Shown here piece after piece: positions 22,363 through 34,739 of a stretch of DNA of 64,000 bases. Source of the DNA: Austropuccinia psidii. Its lineage: Eukaryota; Basidiomycota; Pucciniomycetes; Pucciniales; Sphaerophragmiaceae. Position 1 is the stretch's first letter, and each line of letters starts with the position of its first letter. The position numbers and the translations under genes were made by a program. The notes under the pieces were generated by a model. That model was not told the DNA's origin. It searched no databases and saw nothing but the letters and a program-made list of their open reading frames with translations. Where the stretch lies: assembly GCA_023105745.1 (NCBI GenBank), contig JALGQZ010000002.1, forward strand, positions 80,369,785 to 80,433,784. Reading direction: 5' to 3'.

Positions 22363-22662
22363 TTTTATGTGGTATTGATGATGTGGTATTGAGGTATTTT
22401 ACATATTACCACCTCAAAGAGTTGATTTGAGCTTATTCACTCTATGGAGCTACCCTAGGTGAATTTTTGTGTGGAATCCAAATCTGGCCTTAAATTCATG
22501 GATTCATTTACTCAATAAAACGTTATTCATCTTTCCTTAAATCAAAAATGATGAATTTTGAATATATGCATGACTTATGGGTTATGCATAGTTCACAATT
22601 TATTCTCAAGATAATTGTGGCCTATTTGGGTATGTAAAATATACCTCAAGGCTCACATTTTT

Positions 22663-23220
22663 CCTCTTATAAAAAGCTGTATTTTGTGAGGCATTATATG
22701 TCTTATCTTTTCTCTCTTTTAAGATCAAGGGTTTAATCAAAATTCAAACAAGCTTTCAATATTTATGGTTCAGAGTCATTTTAAGGAGAGGCAAATAAAA
22801 ATGTAGTTTATATATCAAAATGATACCACTTGTATTTTAGCCTATAAATTACATTCAAGGAGAAATTTACCCTTGTACCTAGATAAAATAGATATTCAAA
22901 GTATAATATATGGTTTTAGTTTTCTTATTGAGCAAATTTTCCTTATACTATTCCATGGTGTAAGCTAAAACATATTTTTATCTTCATTCAAAAAAATTGG
23001 CTTAATAATATAACTTTAGATATTCATCAAAATCAAAAACATTATTTTCTTGAATTCTGAGGAGCATTCAATTCTTATTAATTGATACAAATTTAGCTCA
23101 GGTTGGAATATTTCTGTGGAGAAATTGTGAGTTCTAAAATCAGTATCTTTATATAAGGTGTTACTTGAATATGTGGTTACTAAGATCATTTGAATTTCTA
23201 GGTTGAGGAGATGAGAGTAG
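22663..23220. other. Unrecognised AT-rich spacer
   Basis: Between two solo LTRs. No reading frame with recognisable protein features; probably old intergenic or decayed repeat sequence. Confidence 0.5.
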
Positions 23221-23225
23221 TATCT

Positions 23226-25048
23226 TGTGAGCCTTAGAGGTAATTTCATATACCCAAAAGACCACAAGTACAAAAATAACATATTAATATAAATAAAATA
23301 AATTTAGTTATATTATTAAGATAAAAATCAAAATATAAATATAAAATTATATTAAGAAATTAATTACAATTTAAAAATAAAAATACATTAAAATTTTGTA
23401 AGTATAAAATTACATTTATACTTGAAAAAATTAAGTAAAAATGAAATTTTAACAAAATTGTGAAAAAATAAATAAATTTGGAAAAAAGTTAAATAAAAAT
23501 TATTATAACTTTTTATCCAATAAATAAACACATAAAAATTATTCCACCATTGGATTCCTCATAAAAAATCAGGTGGGGTCACCTCTGAGTGAAATTCTTG
23601 TAACTCAACTCTAAATAAGCTTAAATTAAGTTTTTAGTATTTTCAATACAAAAGTTGAAGATCCTCAAAACTCTAATTTAATTCACACCACATGTGGTGT
23701 TAACCATCAAACTTTGTGTTAAAATTGAGGTGTTGTGTTTAGTTTAGAAGCTATGAGGAATTGAAGTATTTTCAATTGAATTCAATTGAAATGTCAAAAT
23801 GTGCACGTGTATTACATAAGTGAACTTTGATTTACATATGAGGTGTCAATTATTACTGTATTGTACTGTACAATTGAATTGAATTACATATGTAAATTAT
23901 AAGTATAATACATGATGAGGAATTAAAGGAAAAATAAATTGGAAAGATTAAAGTTGGGGGGGAAAAGGAACTGCAGCTCTAAGGGGGAGCTAGACCCCCA
24001 AATTCCTTGCTGACAGGCGTGGGATGCCGAAATTCATGCAAAAGTTCATCACTTTTGGCCTGGAATTGAGTTACAGGGTCTGTGAACTCAATTGATGATG
24101 AGGTTTTGATACCAACCAGTGTAGTTTTAGCTGCTGCCAGGAGGGTAAAACTACCCTTAAGATAAAACAATCATAGTAAAAACAGTTTTAACTGGTTTCT
24201 ACGCCTCTGACACACATTCTGACGTGTTTTGAAGGCTCTAGGCCTGGTATTGCTATAGTAATGGCTGATTTAAGGGTCTAAAATGGCTAAAAATGGCTTA
24301 AACCAGCCCTTTTTGGTCTGAACCAGGGTTCAATGATGCCATAATTGGCTTTTCTGTTGTCAGACTGTTTTTCACGACTGACAAGAGTAAATTTTACTTT
24401 TGGTGTAAGAGAATTGGTGGCTATAAAAGAATGTCTTCTTTGCCCCACTTTTCTCTTCATGTTAGAATCTTTTCCTTTTATTAATTAGTTTAAACACTGT
24501 TAAACCAATCAATAAAAGATTCCAACCACCATTTTTAAATCATTTTAATCCTTTTAACCACGTGAAAAAATCATTATAATCATTGTTTGTAACTCTTATA
24601 ATCATTTTTACCCCTGAACCACCCCAAAAGTGAATTAAAGCATCTCTCATCACTGTAAACTTTGTCACTTTGTTTCCAAATTCACTCTGGTCACTTTTGG
24701 GCATGTTTTCTCTTGAATATTCTTTTTAAAGACTTTGTTCTTTAATTAATTGCTTTCAGTTCTTTGCTCAATTAATTCCAATTGAAATTGCTCTTGAAGA
24801 AATTTCTTTTGTAGCCTTAAAATATCTCTTGTAGAGTATTTTTTTGGATAAATTTTTATTGTTGGTAAAACAATAAATTTTAATAATATTATTGTTTTAT
24901 ACTAATAAAGTTATAAACAATAAAAATGGCGTTTTTTCTTTTAAAAATAATATTTCTTACTATTTTTAATTGATTTTTACCTTATACAAATTTTGAGGAC
25001 AGGAAAAGTACTTGATTTTTAATCAAAGTTTCATATCCACACCTTACA
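23226..25048 (+). repeat. Family-A solo LTR
   Basis: TGTGAGCCTTAGAGG at 23226 to CACACCTTACA at 25048, 1823 bp, flanked by TATCT on both sides (23221-23225 and 25049-25053). A perfect 5-bp target duplication with no internal region marks a solo LTR left by LTR-LTR recombination. Opposite orientation to the young element 0.9 kb to the left. Confidence 0.93.
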
Positions 25049-25053
25049 TATCT

Positions 25054-26870
25054 GTATAAAATGGTTAAATGAAGATGGAAGAATGCAAGTTATTTTTTTG
25101 AGATTTGAGGAAATATAATCTTCATGTGTCCATATGGCCAGCCATTCTTGTCCTCAATTATTTAACTATGTAAAAGAGATTTATGAACAAAATGTTTTAC
25201 ATAATTATTGTGATAATTTTTACTGTATTCTAAAGGATTTTGGAAATTTTAACTCAGCACACTTAATCTTCCAACAATTTTTAATGATTAGGATATATGG
25301 AGAGCTCTCCATGGAATCAAAAACTCAACATCCCATATGAAATCAATGGTTTTATAATCTTAATCATCTTGAAATATATTTTTTAGCTTATAAATACTCT
25401 GTAATCTAAACTCAGATTATCAGGAGTAATTCAGAAAAGAGTTTTTTACTTTCTCAAGATTGAAATTTCCTCGACATTTTTCAGGAAAAATTCATATGCT
25501 ATATTTTATCACTTAATTTGAACTGATATATATATTAAATATATATTGGAAATAATTGAAACTAAATATTTATTAATACCTGAGAAGACTCATTTAGCTT
25601 TCTGTGAAACAATAGGACCCCTATACAATATTAAGGAAAAAGAACTTGTATAAATAGGTTCTTTCAGCAAATTTATTTCTAAGAATATATCTATAGAGCT
25701 CCTGTGGGTCTTTTGCATTAATATTTATGTCAATAAACTCGTAAAATCTAAAGGTATGATAGATTTAGAATAACCAGCTATTTAGAAATTGGAGGTAAAA
25801 AGATCATATACACATATCTCTAAAGTGATTTTAAAAGATAATATGAGATAAATTTTTGTTTTCATTTGGTATTTATCCTTCCCAAAATTGCTAAAGTATG
25901 CATCAAACTCAAATCTCAAAAATGTATGCCACATAAATAGGCTGAACCCTTTGGGGAATTGGCTTTTAATGGCACAAATATCACTTCAGAGCCAGGTCCC
26001 ATCAGAATCTAAAATTCTCTTCATAATTTCTCAAGTATTTGATCTTAGTTATAAATCATTTATCAAGTAATTGACCCATTCAATATTCATCTTTTTCATG
26101 GAAATTTATGAACAGTGTCTTTTCAAAAAAATTCAAACTTATATTTGATTTTTTTTACAGAAAATGAATTGATTATTCAAAATAATATTGAATAATTTTC
26201 TTTTATCAATTAAAATTTGATGAAACTTTGCAGATTTATCTTTTTGGAAATGAAGGAGAGCTCTGTTGAACCTGCAAAAAGTAGAAAAATATTATCAATC
26301 TACATATTGGCAATATTTGAACTGGCTTACAGGGAAATAAAGCTTTTATATATATATTTGACATAATCCTATGCTATATTGGCAGACAGCTATCAGATAT
26401 TGAGAGAAATGGCCCTTTATGTTTGAAAAAATAAAAATTATTCTCATTTTTTATTAATTTGATAAGCATGCTAGTGAACTTACAAGCTCCAACTAGACTT
26501 TTCAAAATTATTTTATAATATAAATATTCTTTGATTTTGTTGTTGAAAGAGAAAACAGAAACAATGAAAAAACAAAAAACTCTCAAAAAGGCATTCTCAG
26601 AAAAGATTTTGAATAGAATGACAGAACAACCTTAAAAAAAGAAGGATACAAAATTAGAAAATGTGCAGTGCATTTGTTAATATTATTGAAATCTATATAC
26701 TTGGTCCATCCCATGAAGAAAGGAAGAAAATCTTTGAGCTTCTTTATCATTCCAGTGGCTTGAAATAACTTGGAATACTAACAAAAATTTAAATCCTGGG
26801 TTCAACCTGCGTTCCAAATGCAACATCTGCTGTCAGCTGTAGCCATTTTTCTCATGGTGATTTTAGCTCA
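25054..26870. other. Unrecognised AT-rich sequence
   Basis: Only short frames (60-70 codons) on either strand, none with protein-like composition. No LTR edges, tRNA or rRNA features seen. Confidence 0.5.
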
Positions 26871-26879
26871 AAACAAGAA

Positions 26880-27460
26880 CTGAGCATAAGCCGTAATTTT
26901 CACCTCTCAACTACAATCTATAAGAATATTCAGAGAGCTATCAAACAGGTTTTCAATTTAAGCTCTACATCAGGGCTATCTAATGATACTAGCCAAATTT
27001 AGCCAGAATCAAAACTACAGAAGTTGTGGCTATAAATAAGCCACATCAGGGTGAACAAGATATTATCCTCTCATATAACTTCTACAGTCTTATCGGGAGA
27101 TAACTGAAGTGGGGTCTCTTTAGAAAGAGCTCAATCAGGAATTTCTGATGGTGCCATTGATTTCCTCATAGCTCATTTATAACAAAAGCTATGGTGCAAA
27201 CAAGTTCAATATAGGATTCATGATAAATCCACAAATTGATAATGGAATATAGAACTGGTGTAGCTTTGCCATATTGAATGCTAGCTATACCAGATGATGT
27301 ACCATTATTTGGAATCCATTAAGGGCTAAAAAATGAGCCACTTTTGAGAGCTTTATCTTAAAAACTGACAAAGATATTCAGGCTTTAAGATTATAATACC
27401 ACACTATCCAGTATGGGATCTTACTGTGGGACAGCTGTCCATATAATTAAGTTAAGTGCT
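26880..27460. repeat. Unclassified dispersed repeat R, copy 1
   Basis: Aligns collinearly with 47400-47960. Shared landmarks include GAGCATAA, ACAGAAGTTGTGGC / ATAGAAGTTATGGC, TCTGATGGTGCCAT followed by TTTCC, and ACAAGTTCAATA. Identity looks moderate, so both copies are old. No open frame runs through both. It lies left of a family-C leader here and left of a family-C LTR at the second site, but the C parts have opposite orientations, so R is probably independent of C. Confidence 0.65.
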
Positions 27461-28049
27461 ATTCATTCGTTTATTTCTCATAAACTAACAAATAAGAGTC
27501 ATACAGGAATGTTCTGTAAAGTTTTTGATGTGTCAAAAGCACTAGAGTACACCTGTAAGCTCCATTGGTGAAAATATCCACCCTGTAGAGGGTAAAAATG
27601 ATAACCTTTGGTTCTAACACCATATTTCCACAAAAAGACAGTCTGTATTGAGAGTATAGAGCCACAGACCAGCCCTCAGTAGTGCAAAGTTTCACTCTGT
27701 GGCCATGTGCAGATGTAAGAAGCCTCACACTACCCCAGAACAGGATAAAAGGAGCCTTTTCCTCACAAAAAAGCAAATCCATCACCCTGCTGTTGAATTC
27801 CTACATAGTACAACTTTTTAGCAACAGTTATACTCTTGTAAAACTACCAGGTATAATTATAATCTTAATTATTGTAGGATTTATTATAAGAAACCAATTG
27901 ATGAAGCTGCACCCAGGGTTTTCAATAGTACTCACCGCCACTATCTTTCCATATTGAATCATTAATACCATTAATGAAGGTTTTTATTTACTTGATATCA
28001 AAGTAAAAGTCATATTTAAAGCTGTATATACATCTATTATCACTTTATA
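27461..28049. other. Unrecognised sequence between repeat R and family-C leader
   Basis: A 104-codon minus-strand frame (27785-27471) lies here but has no recognisable features and is not preserved in the second repeat-R locus. No gene supported. Confidence 0.4.
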
Positions 28050-28436
28050 ATAGACTCGGAATGACAAAATCAATCAATCAAATCAACTCTTCAGAGTTAA
28101 TCAGATATCATGAGGAATCAAATCAAAATCATGAAATGGAAAATAAATTGTCCTGATGAATTCTAAATGCAAATCAACCAATAAAAAAAATTTATAAACA
28201 CCTGAATTCCAGATATAAAGAAATATAGAATATAAATTAAATGGCTAGAAATGATTAAGAAATGACAAAGAAATCAATTTTCATATAAATAAAATGAATG
28301 AGATGAAAATTGATGAGAGAATCAGAAAATCATGAAAAATTATAAAAATCATAAACAGGTGATAATTTATGAATGAGTGAATGATTAAATGAAAAGAATC
28401 AGAAAAGAAAGAAGAAATTATGTGTCAATTGATATA
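28050..28436 (-). repeat. Family-C leader fragment
   Basis: Low-complexity AATCAATCAATC-type sequence leading into the LTR edge at 28437. The last 25 bases before the edge match 2938-2962 closely. Gag is missing on the left. Confidence 0.65.
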
Positions 28437-29160
28437 ATGTTACAGAGGCTCTTCTAAGTGAAGAGTTCCTGGAACTCAGTGAAAAGAATTACTAAGAGAT
28501 GACTCGGAGAGGATCCACAAGGAATTAAAGCAATAGCAAAGAAATAAAATTCTTGATGAATAAAGAAACTAAGTTAAAAACACATGAAATAAAATGATAG
28601 AAATGATAAAGAGCCAACTGCAAAGTAATTCTGTATCACTGTTTCAACCTGTTCAGAAAGAAGGGTAAGGTTAATTAGGATATGGCAACCAAAACTCCAC
28701 TGAACAGCAGAGGGAAGGAAAATACTGACTTAAACATATAATAGTATAATACTCCTTAATAATAAAATAAAATATTACTATTGGTAAGTCCAATATAACA
28801 ATGAACTGGGGGAAACCCCCAGGTCAGTGAAGAGGGGCTGGTATATGAGAAATACCAGCCTGGAGCTTGAGTGCTGAATCCAGGGGCTGTATTATGCACA
28901 GAGCCTGCTTGATTGATGAATTTTCATTTCTTTTGTTCCAGTTGAGCTGGAGCTTAATTGGAAACTTGTATTGGTGTCCCAATACAGGTTTTGTATTCTT
29001 TGGGTGAATACAGCCTTCCTCACCTGTATTTAATGAATCCTGTATTTGTGTTTGAACTGAATTGAGCTGTAGTTGGGTGTATTTGGTGGATCTTTTATGA
29101 TCCCCCTTCCTGGCTGGTCTTGGAATATCTTCAATTATTCACATTTTCTGATGCCCTGGT
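28437..29160 (-). repeat. Family-C LTR, diverged and truncated
   Basis: Edge TGTTACAGAGGCTC corresponds to TGTCACAGGGGCTC at 2963. Internal landmarks follow in order: CACTGTTTCAACCTG, the AACTGGGGGAAACCCCCAGG segment, and GGTATATGAGAAAT. Homology fades near 29160. More decayed than the copies at 2963 and 60403. Confidence 0.7.
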
Positions 29161-31299
29161 CCCTCTCTTCATGTCTATGACAGAAGTCTCAGAAGATGAT
29201 TGGAAATATATATTTAATAGTAGTTGTCTGAGAAAGATTGAGGATTCAGTATTGAAATAATGCAATTTTCTAATATATCTATTTTTTCTTATTAATTACA
29301 ATAAACTATAATCATTATAACTTTCACACTAATCAGCCACTATTATTAATATTTATTTGCAAGTTCTTTAGTTTTCAAAGAGGCATGAAGGAAGATAATC
29401 ATGAATTTTTTGTCCCATTGAATTTCAAAATCCGATTTAATTCAATAGCAGGAGGTGTTGGAAACTTTCAAAATTTCCAGAAAATTTGTTCAAATGGGGA
29501 AACAACACTTATAAATTGTAATTGGGGAATGTCTTTAATTAAATGAAGCTAGTTCTTTTTCTATTTTTCTTCAACACAGTGTATGACAAATTTTTTCAGT
29601 TATTCCATAGAATATCAATAAGGACTTCTTACATTGTATTAATTTGATTTTTTGTATCAGCTTGCAGGTCTCTCAGTTCATTGAGGAGTTATGTGATTGG
29701 TGAATCCTTATCTTTGGGTGTTTCATCTTCTGCAATGTTAATAAGCTCCTTGCTCCTTCTCAATTTTGGATTTTATTATGTACTTGTCTGATATTTGAGT
29801 GAAATATGTAGACTGTAGGGTTAAAAAGGGAGACTTTCTCTTTTAATGAGATGTACCTTTGTAATTTGGCTTCTAATATGCAGTTATGTCACATATGGAG
29901 ATAAAAAAATCATTTAGCTGTTTGGAAAAGATAATATAAGTGCTTGCGGAAAATACATAAATAGAAGCAGGAGTAATATTGGAATTGAACTTAGCTAGTA
30001 GCAAAAAGATAAAATATGTAAATTAATGGAGATTTATTGATTTTTTCTGTTGTCATAAGTGATAAGGATTTCCCTCTATAAGCAGGAACAGACAATTCAA
30101 CTTTATTCAAATGAGGGTTTTTGGAATTAATGATTCTTCATTCAAAAAAGGAGAGTTTTTGCCAAGTTTCAATTTAATTAATATAAAAACAATGTATATC
30201 TATGGAACATGTTTCAAAGTAGTAACCCTAGCTGTTTTAAACAAGTGGTCCTGTACTTCCTGTCATAGCCATTGTTACACAACTCATTGCCAAATTGAAT
30301 AATGAATTATGGTTTTTGAAATTATAAAGTGCTCATCCGACCTCTCAAATATCTTGGGTTGTGTTTCTCACACACATCAGCCTTTATTCACTAATGTGGG
30401 TTCTTTTCCTCAATTTATTTTATTTTTATGTATTATTATAAGCTTCTCTAATGCATGTCAACATATATTTAGTATCTTTTTCTCAGAAATATCTCATTAA
30501 GAACCTGTTAAGTAATTTTTTGGTGCTCATATTCCAATCCTACCTTTCATTAATTCCTAGAGAGTTGGAACAGTGATTGAAAATGGCTGGCACATATTCT
30601 GATTTTTCTTTGGGTTATGAAATTTCATTATGTCACCAGGAATTAATCCCTTAAATTGTATCTCTAATCTCTAGAGTCTTTTATAGTTTTATTTGTCAGT
30701 CCTCCTATGTCTTTGACATTGAGAGAATACAAAACACTTCATTTATAAGAGCCCCCATGAAATTAACTTCCTGAAACTTGTGATCCTCCATTTTCTTTTC
30801 ACATTTGAGTGAAAATTTGATCCCTTTCAACATCCTCTCCTAATGAGGTTGAATGAGAGTAATCTCTTCCCATCTCATCCACTTGGATTTATTAAAATTG
30901 AAAATGTCTTATTCATTTCCATCCTATTCTAAGAACTAAACACATTGTGTTAATCAAAGGAATTATATCACATAAGCCAAATTACTTACATTTTTCATTT
31001 AAATGAATTATGTGAGATTATTAGGTTGAAAAAATATAACTCTTTTTGATGATCCACCTTTTTGATTTTACTCAAATCTTCATTTTGAAATTTTAAGTGG
31101 TAATTAATTAGTGATTACATTGCTCAACTGAAGGTTAGTTGAGCTATAAATAATGTATGATACAAATTTAAAATATGAAACCTCACATGAGCTATATGAA
31201 TATTACCATAAAAACTCAAAATAAAATTTATCACTTTAACTACTCAGGTATCTCTATGGGATGGAGTTATCATCTTTATTCTCTTCCAATTCATTGTCT
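29161..31299. other. Intergenic region upstream of the porin gene
   Basis: AT-rich, no LTR edges, no long frames. A short protein-like stretch on the minus strand near 29640-29790 is broken by stops. Base composition shifts to higher GC only after about 31300. Confidence 0.5.
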
Positions 31300-31319
31300 T
31301 GTGAATGAAATATTTCCAG

Positions 31320-31626
31320 AGCGGTTAAATTTCGTTTGTGGCTAAACATGGTATCCATTTTCATTTGAGAATGAGCGGGGAATGAATTTCGTTGTATGCT
31401 TCTAGAAGGTTTCGGAATCCAATGGATCGTGATATGCTAATGCAGCGTGCCATGCTCCGACTCCGACTTCCCGTAGCCCAAGCGGCCCGGTCTGAGCCTG
31501 AGTCTGGTTTTGTTCCGCCTCCATCCAGTAATTTTATTTTCATCCGTACATCCATTCATCCATCCACTCCCCTACCACGAAGACTCAATCGATCCGCATC
31601 GATAGCCGATCAATAGCTTTCCTGTC
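31320..31626 (+). promoter_or_regulatory. Likely promoter and 5' untranslated region of the porin gene
   Basis: Composition changes abruptly from AT-rich to mixed sequence with CpG, and a pyrimidine-rich run (CATCCATTCATCCATCCACT) lies 50-80 nt before the ATG, as is common near transcription starts of fungal housekeeping genes. The ATG context is CCTGTCATGG with G at +4. No TATA box is assigned with confidence. Confidence 0.4.
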
Positions 31627-33095
31627 ATGGCCACTCAACCCGTTCCACCTAGCTTCAAAGACCTTGGGAAGGCTGCCAACGATCTCCTCGGCAAGGACTA
31701 TCCGATCTCCGGTACTAATCTTGAGGTCAAAACTAAGGCGCCCAATAATGTGGTTTTCAAAGTGCGTGTCCGACAGTCGGTTTCTTGTCGATCTTCAGCT
31801 TCTATTCTCTTTCGTCCGTCACAACAACTAAGTATCAGGTCCACTCTGACTCATTCACCGCCCACTGTTGGTTTTAATTTCGGACCATTTACCTAAAAAT
31901 TCACCCTAATAAATAAATAAATCAATTCTGTCGACAAATTCCTGCTTCTTGATGATTGTTTTTCATCCCCTTATCTTTTTTGGCTGGTGTATCGCTACTT
32001 TTCATTGCGCTTTATCTATCTCGGAAATCTAGGTTGCTGGTCTGCGAGATGGCAAAAGCGGTGCGATCACCGGTGATCTTGAGGCCAAGTACCTCTTCCC
32101 AAAGTATGGCCTCACCTTTACCCCGACCTGGAGCACTTCTAATCTCGTAAAAGCTCAATTCGAACTTGACAACAAGATCGCCAAAGGTAGTTGTTTTCAT
32201 CTTTCAGCTTTTCCAAATCTTCTAGTCTCATTGACCCCCATCCGATCTCAAATCTCCTTCTAGGTCTCAAGTTGGATCTTGCCACAAGTGTTAACCCAGT
32301 CACAAATGCCAAAAACGCTGCATTGACGGCTACTTACAAGCAACCAGGCTTACACACCAGGACCTTGGTTGATTTGCTCCGAGTTAGTCTCATACGTTGG
32401 CCATAATCAAATCTTTTACAGTTGCTCACGACTCGTAATCCTCTTGATGAACTATTATTTCAAAGGGACCCTCATTTACTCTTGATGCCGTTATCGGGCG
32501 TGATGGATTTCTAGCTGGTGGCGATGCTACGTACGATGTCCAGAAGGCCGCCATTAGCGTAAGTTCCTTCTTGATTCCCTCCGATCCAGTTTTAGCCCTC
32601 TGTACAAGCACTGATGTATGTACTTGTATCTGTAGAAATACAACGCCGTCATCGGTTACTCTGCCCCTGAATATGCAATCACCTTACACGGCCTTTCTAA
32701 CTTATCTACCTTCCATGCCTCGTATTATCATAAAGTCAACAGGGACGTTGAAGCAGGTGCCAAGGCGTAAGTGTCTTGATTTTAAACAAGAACTTTGAAA
32801 CAAATCGATTTACTTGAGTTGCCCCAACAGGATTTATGATTCCAAATCCAGTAATAAGAACATTTTACTCGAAGTTGGTACACGTGCCTATCTCGATAAT
32901 GCTTCATTTATCAAAGCCAAAATCAACAGCACCGGTATCCTCGGCTTAGGCTATACTCAAGCTCTTCGGCCTGGCGTCAAAGTAAGTTTTGGCCTTGCGC
33001 TCGATACCCAACAAGTCGGCAATGCTTCAACGGATGAGAAAAGTGGCGGACTCAACGCTCATAAAGTTGGAGCTAGCTTAACATTTGAATCTTAA
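31627..33095 (+). CDS. POR1: Mitochondrial outer-membrane porin (VDAC), six exons
   Basis: Voltage-dependent anion channel: the beta-barrel pore for metabolites (ATP/ADP, anions) across the mitochondrial outer membrane. Exons 31627-31761, 32033-32186, 32264-32382, 32466-32558, 32636-32766, 32831-33095; 298 residues, normal for fungal porins. All introns are GT-AG (271, 77, 83, 77, 64 bp) and phases fit. The N-terminus VPPSFKDLGKAANDLLGKDY is the family's N-terminal segment. KTKAPNNVVFKV and the GLK motif (about residues 97-99, in KGLKLDLATS) are conserved. The C-terminal region YLDNASFIKAKINSTGILGL is close to the eukaryotic porin signature. It has no cleavable presequence, as usual for this family. 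It is a roughly 1.5-kb island of codon-like, CpG-containing DNA among decayed repeats, and looks intact. The symbol is the yeast ortholog name. Confidence 0.95.
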
Positions 33096-34734
33096 CTGCA
33101 CAAATTTAATTAAAAGCGGAAGAAATCTCGCAAAAGCATTGTCACTTGTTAAGATAGAGTAATGCAAATATACAATCCAGACTTTTCAAGGAGAAAAATT
33201 TAATAAATGTTTAATGAGATTGATGTATTACAGCTAAACAACGCGAACAAGAGCGCGGTATTGGAGATTCCCTTTATTCATCGACCCTTTTGCTTGTCAA
33301 TTTGAGACAATTTATGTACTTGCAAAATAAGTCGCTTGCTATTTTTGCAGGTTGTTTTTGCGGAGAATTTTTATTCATAGAAGGCGCAATGGAATTAGGT
33401 AAACGAATTCAAAGGTTGGCACAAGTTAAATCATGAGATTCTTAGAAGGTTTTGGAGAAAAATTGAGTTAGTGTTGAAATATTATTTTTTACTTAATAAC
33501 TCAATTTGAAAGGGGAAAAAAGAAACTGAATCAAAACTTGAATGAAGATTATTTATTGAATTAAGAACTATTAAATTCATATTTTTCTCAATTTAAAAAA
33601 AACTCTATCTCCAATCAATTAACATATACTTTTGATATTTTTCTAATCTTCGACATACTGATTCAACTGATTGCCCTAAGTATGCTTATTTTCTCTCAAT
33701 TCCAATTTCTAAAGAAGATGGTAGTATTATATTAGCTAAGTATGATTTATTAATTGAAGTTTTGTTATTTCCTGATAATGCTATAAGTATATATTTGACT
33801 GGAACACACCCAGGAATTGTTCAAATGGTGTGAAAATCCAAAAGTGTCCAGCGTTTCACTTTGAATCCTGAAGCTGGCTTTAATTATTGCTTTACCAGAC
33901 TATCAATGTCTATAAAAATCTTTGAAAAAATTTAAAATATTGTTTGGAAATTGAATGAAGGAACCATCATTAAATTTGTAGTAGATGAGCATAATACTTT
34001 TTTGAATACATTAGTTTCTATTTTAAAGGAAATTTCTTATAATATCCAATCAGTAACTAAACCCCTACAGAAATCATTATAGATTAAATATCAAACTTTT
34101 TTTAATTAATAAAAAATGATGTAAATTAATCATATGAAACAATTAACCAAATTTCAAAACTTCAAAAACTGAACAAAAAATAAAAAATTGAGAAACTAAT
34201 TAATAAAGAAAATTAAAAATTAATTGAAGAATTAAAAAAGAATAAAAAAAATCAAAAAAGCATAAAATGAATAAAAAATGATCAAAACATTCAAACTAAT
34301 AAAATATTCAACAATCAATAAAACAAGTTCAAAATAATGAAATAATGACAAATTCATAAAGTAAATAAAATTAATAGAATACTCAAAAATCAACAGAATG
34401 ATTATAAAGTTGATTGGAAAGTTCAAATTTTGTCAAATAAAGCAAAATAAAGAAAAATTTAATAATTGATAACATAAACAAAGTTTAATAAAGAAATTTA
34501 GAATTAGTGAAAAATGCTCAGATTAACAAAATCATGAAAAATCAACTAAAAATGTAGAGTTAATAGAAAATTACTCAAAATATCCTCCCACAAATTTGCC
34601 AAAGCCCACAACCAAAATAACTATTTTTTTTCATACTAAGTACCAAATTTAATTTTGGGTAGGAAAAATATATTTATTGTTTTGGAAATCCATCTTTTCT
34701 TTTTCAGCCAGTGACTCAAAACCAGAGCACAAGC
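33096..34734. other. Intergenic region downstream of the porin gene
   Basis: Very AT-rich. A possible polyadenylation-like AATAAATG is near 33200. From 34170 to 34560 it is a simple A-rich stretch with AAAATCAAAAAAG-like runs. No gene supported. Confidence 0.5.
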
Positions 34735-34739
34735 ATGAC

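Larger units (their letters stand above)
13614..22657 (-). repeat. Family-B solo LTR split by a young element
   Basis: Two halves, 13614-15246 and 22368-22657, rejoin into one 1923-bp family-B LTR from TGTAAGATGTG to GGCTCACA. TTTTT lies on both sides (13609-13613 and 22658-22662), a possible 5-bp target duplication, though homopolymeric. There is no internal region, so it arose by recombination between two LTRs. The interruption is the family-A element at 15247-22362. The join falls in ATCTTTTATGTGG, which is uninterrupted at about 36325 and 44570. Confidence 0.85.

Noticed and set aside
29640..29790. Minus-strand stretch that reads protein-like (RRSKELINIAEDETP, LLNELRDLQADTKNQ)
   Set aside because: Interrupted by stops, too short to assign, and no second copy in the window; possibly a decayed gene.
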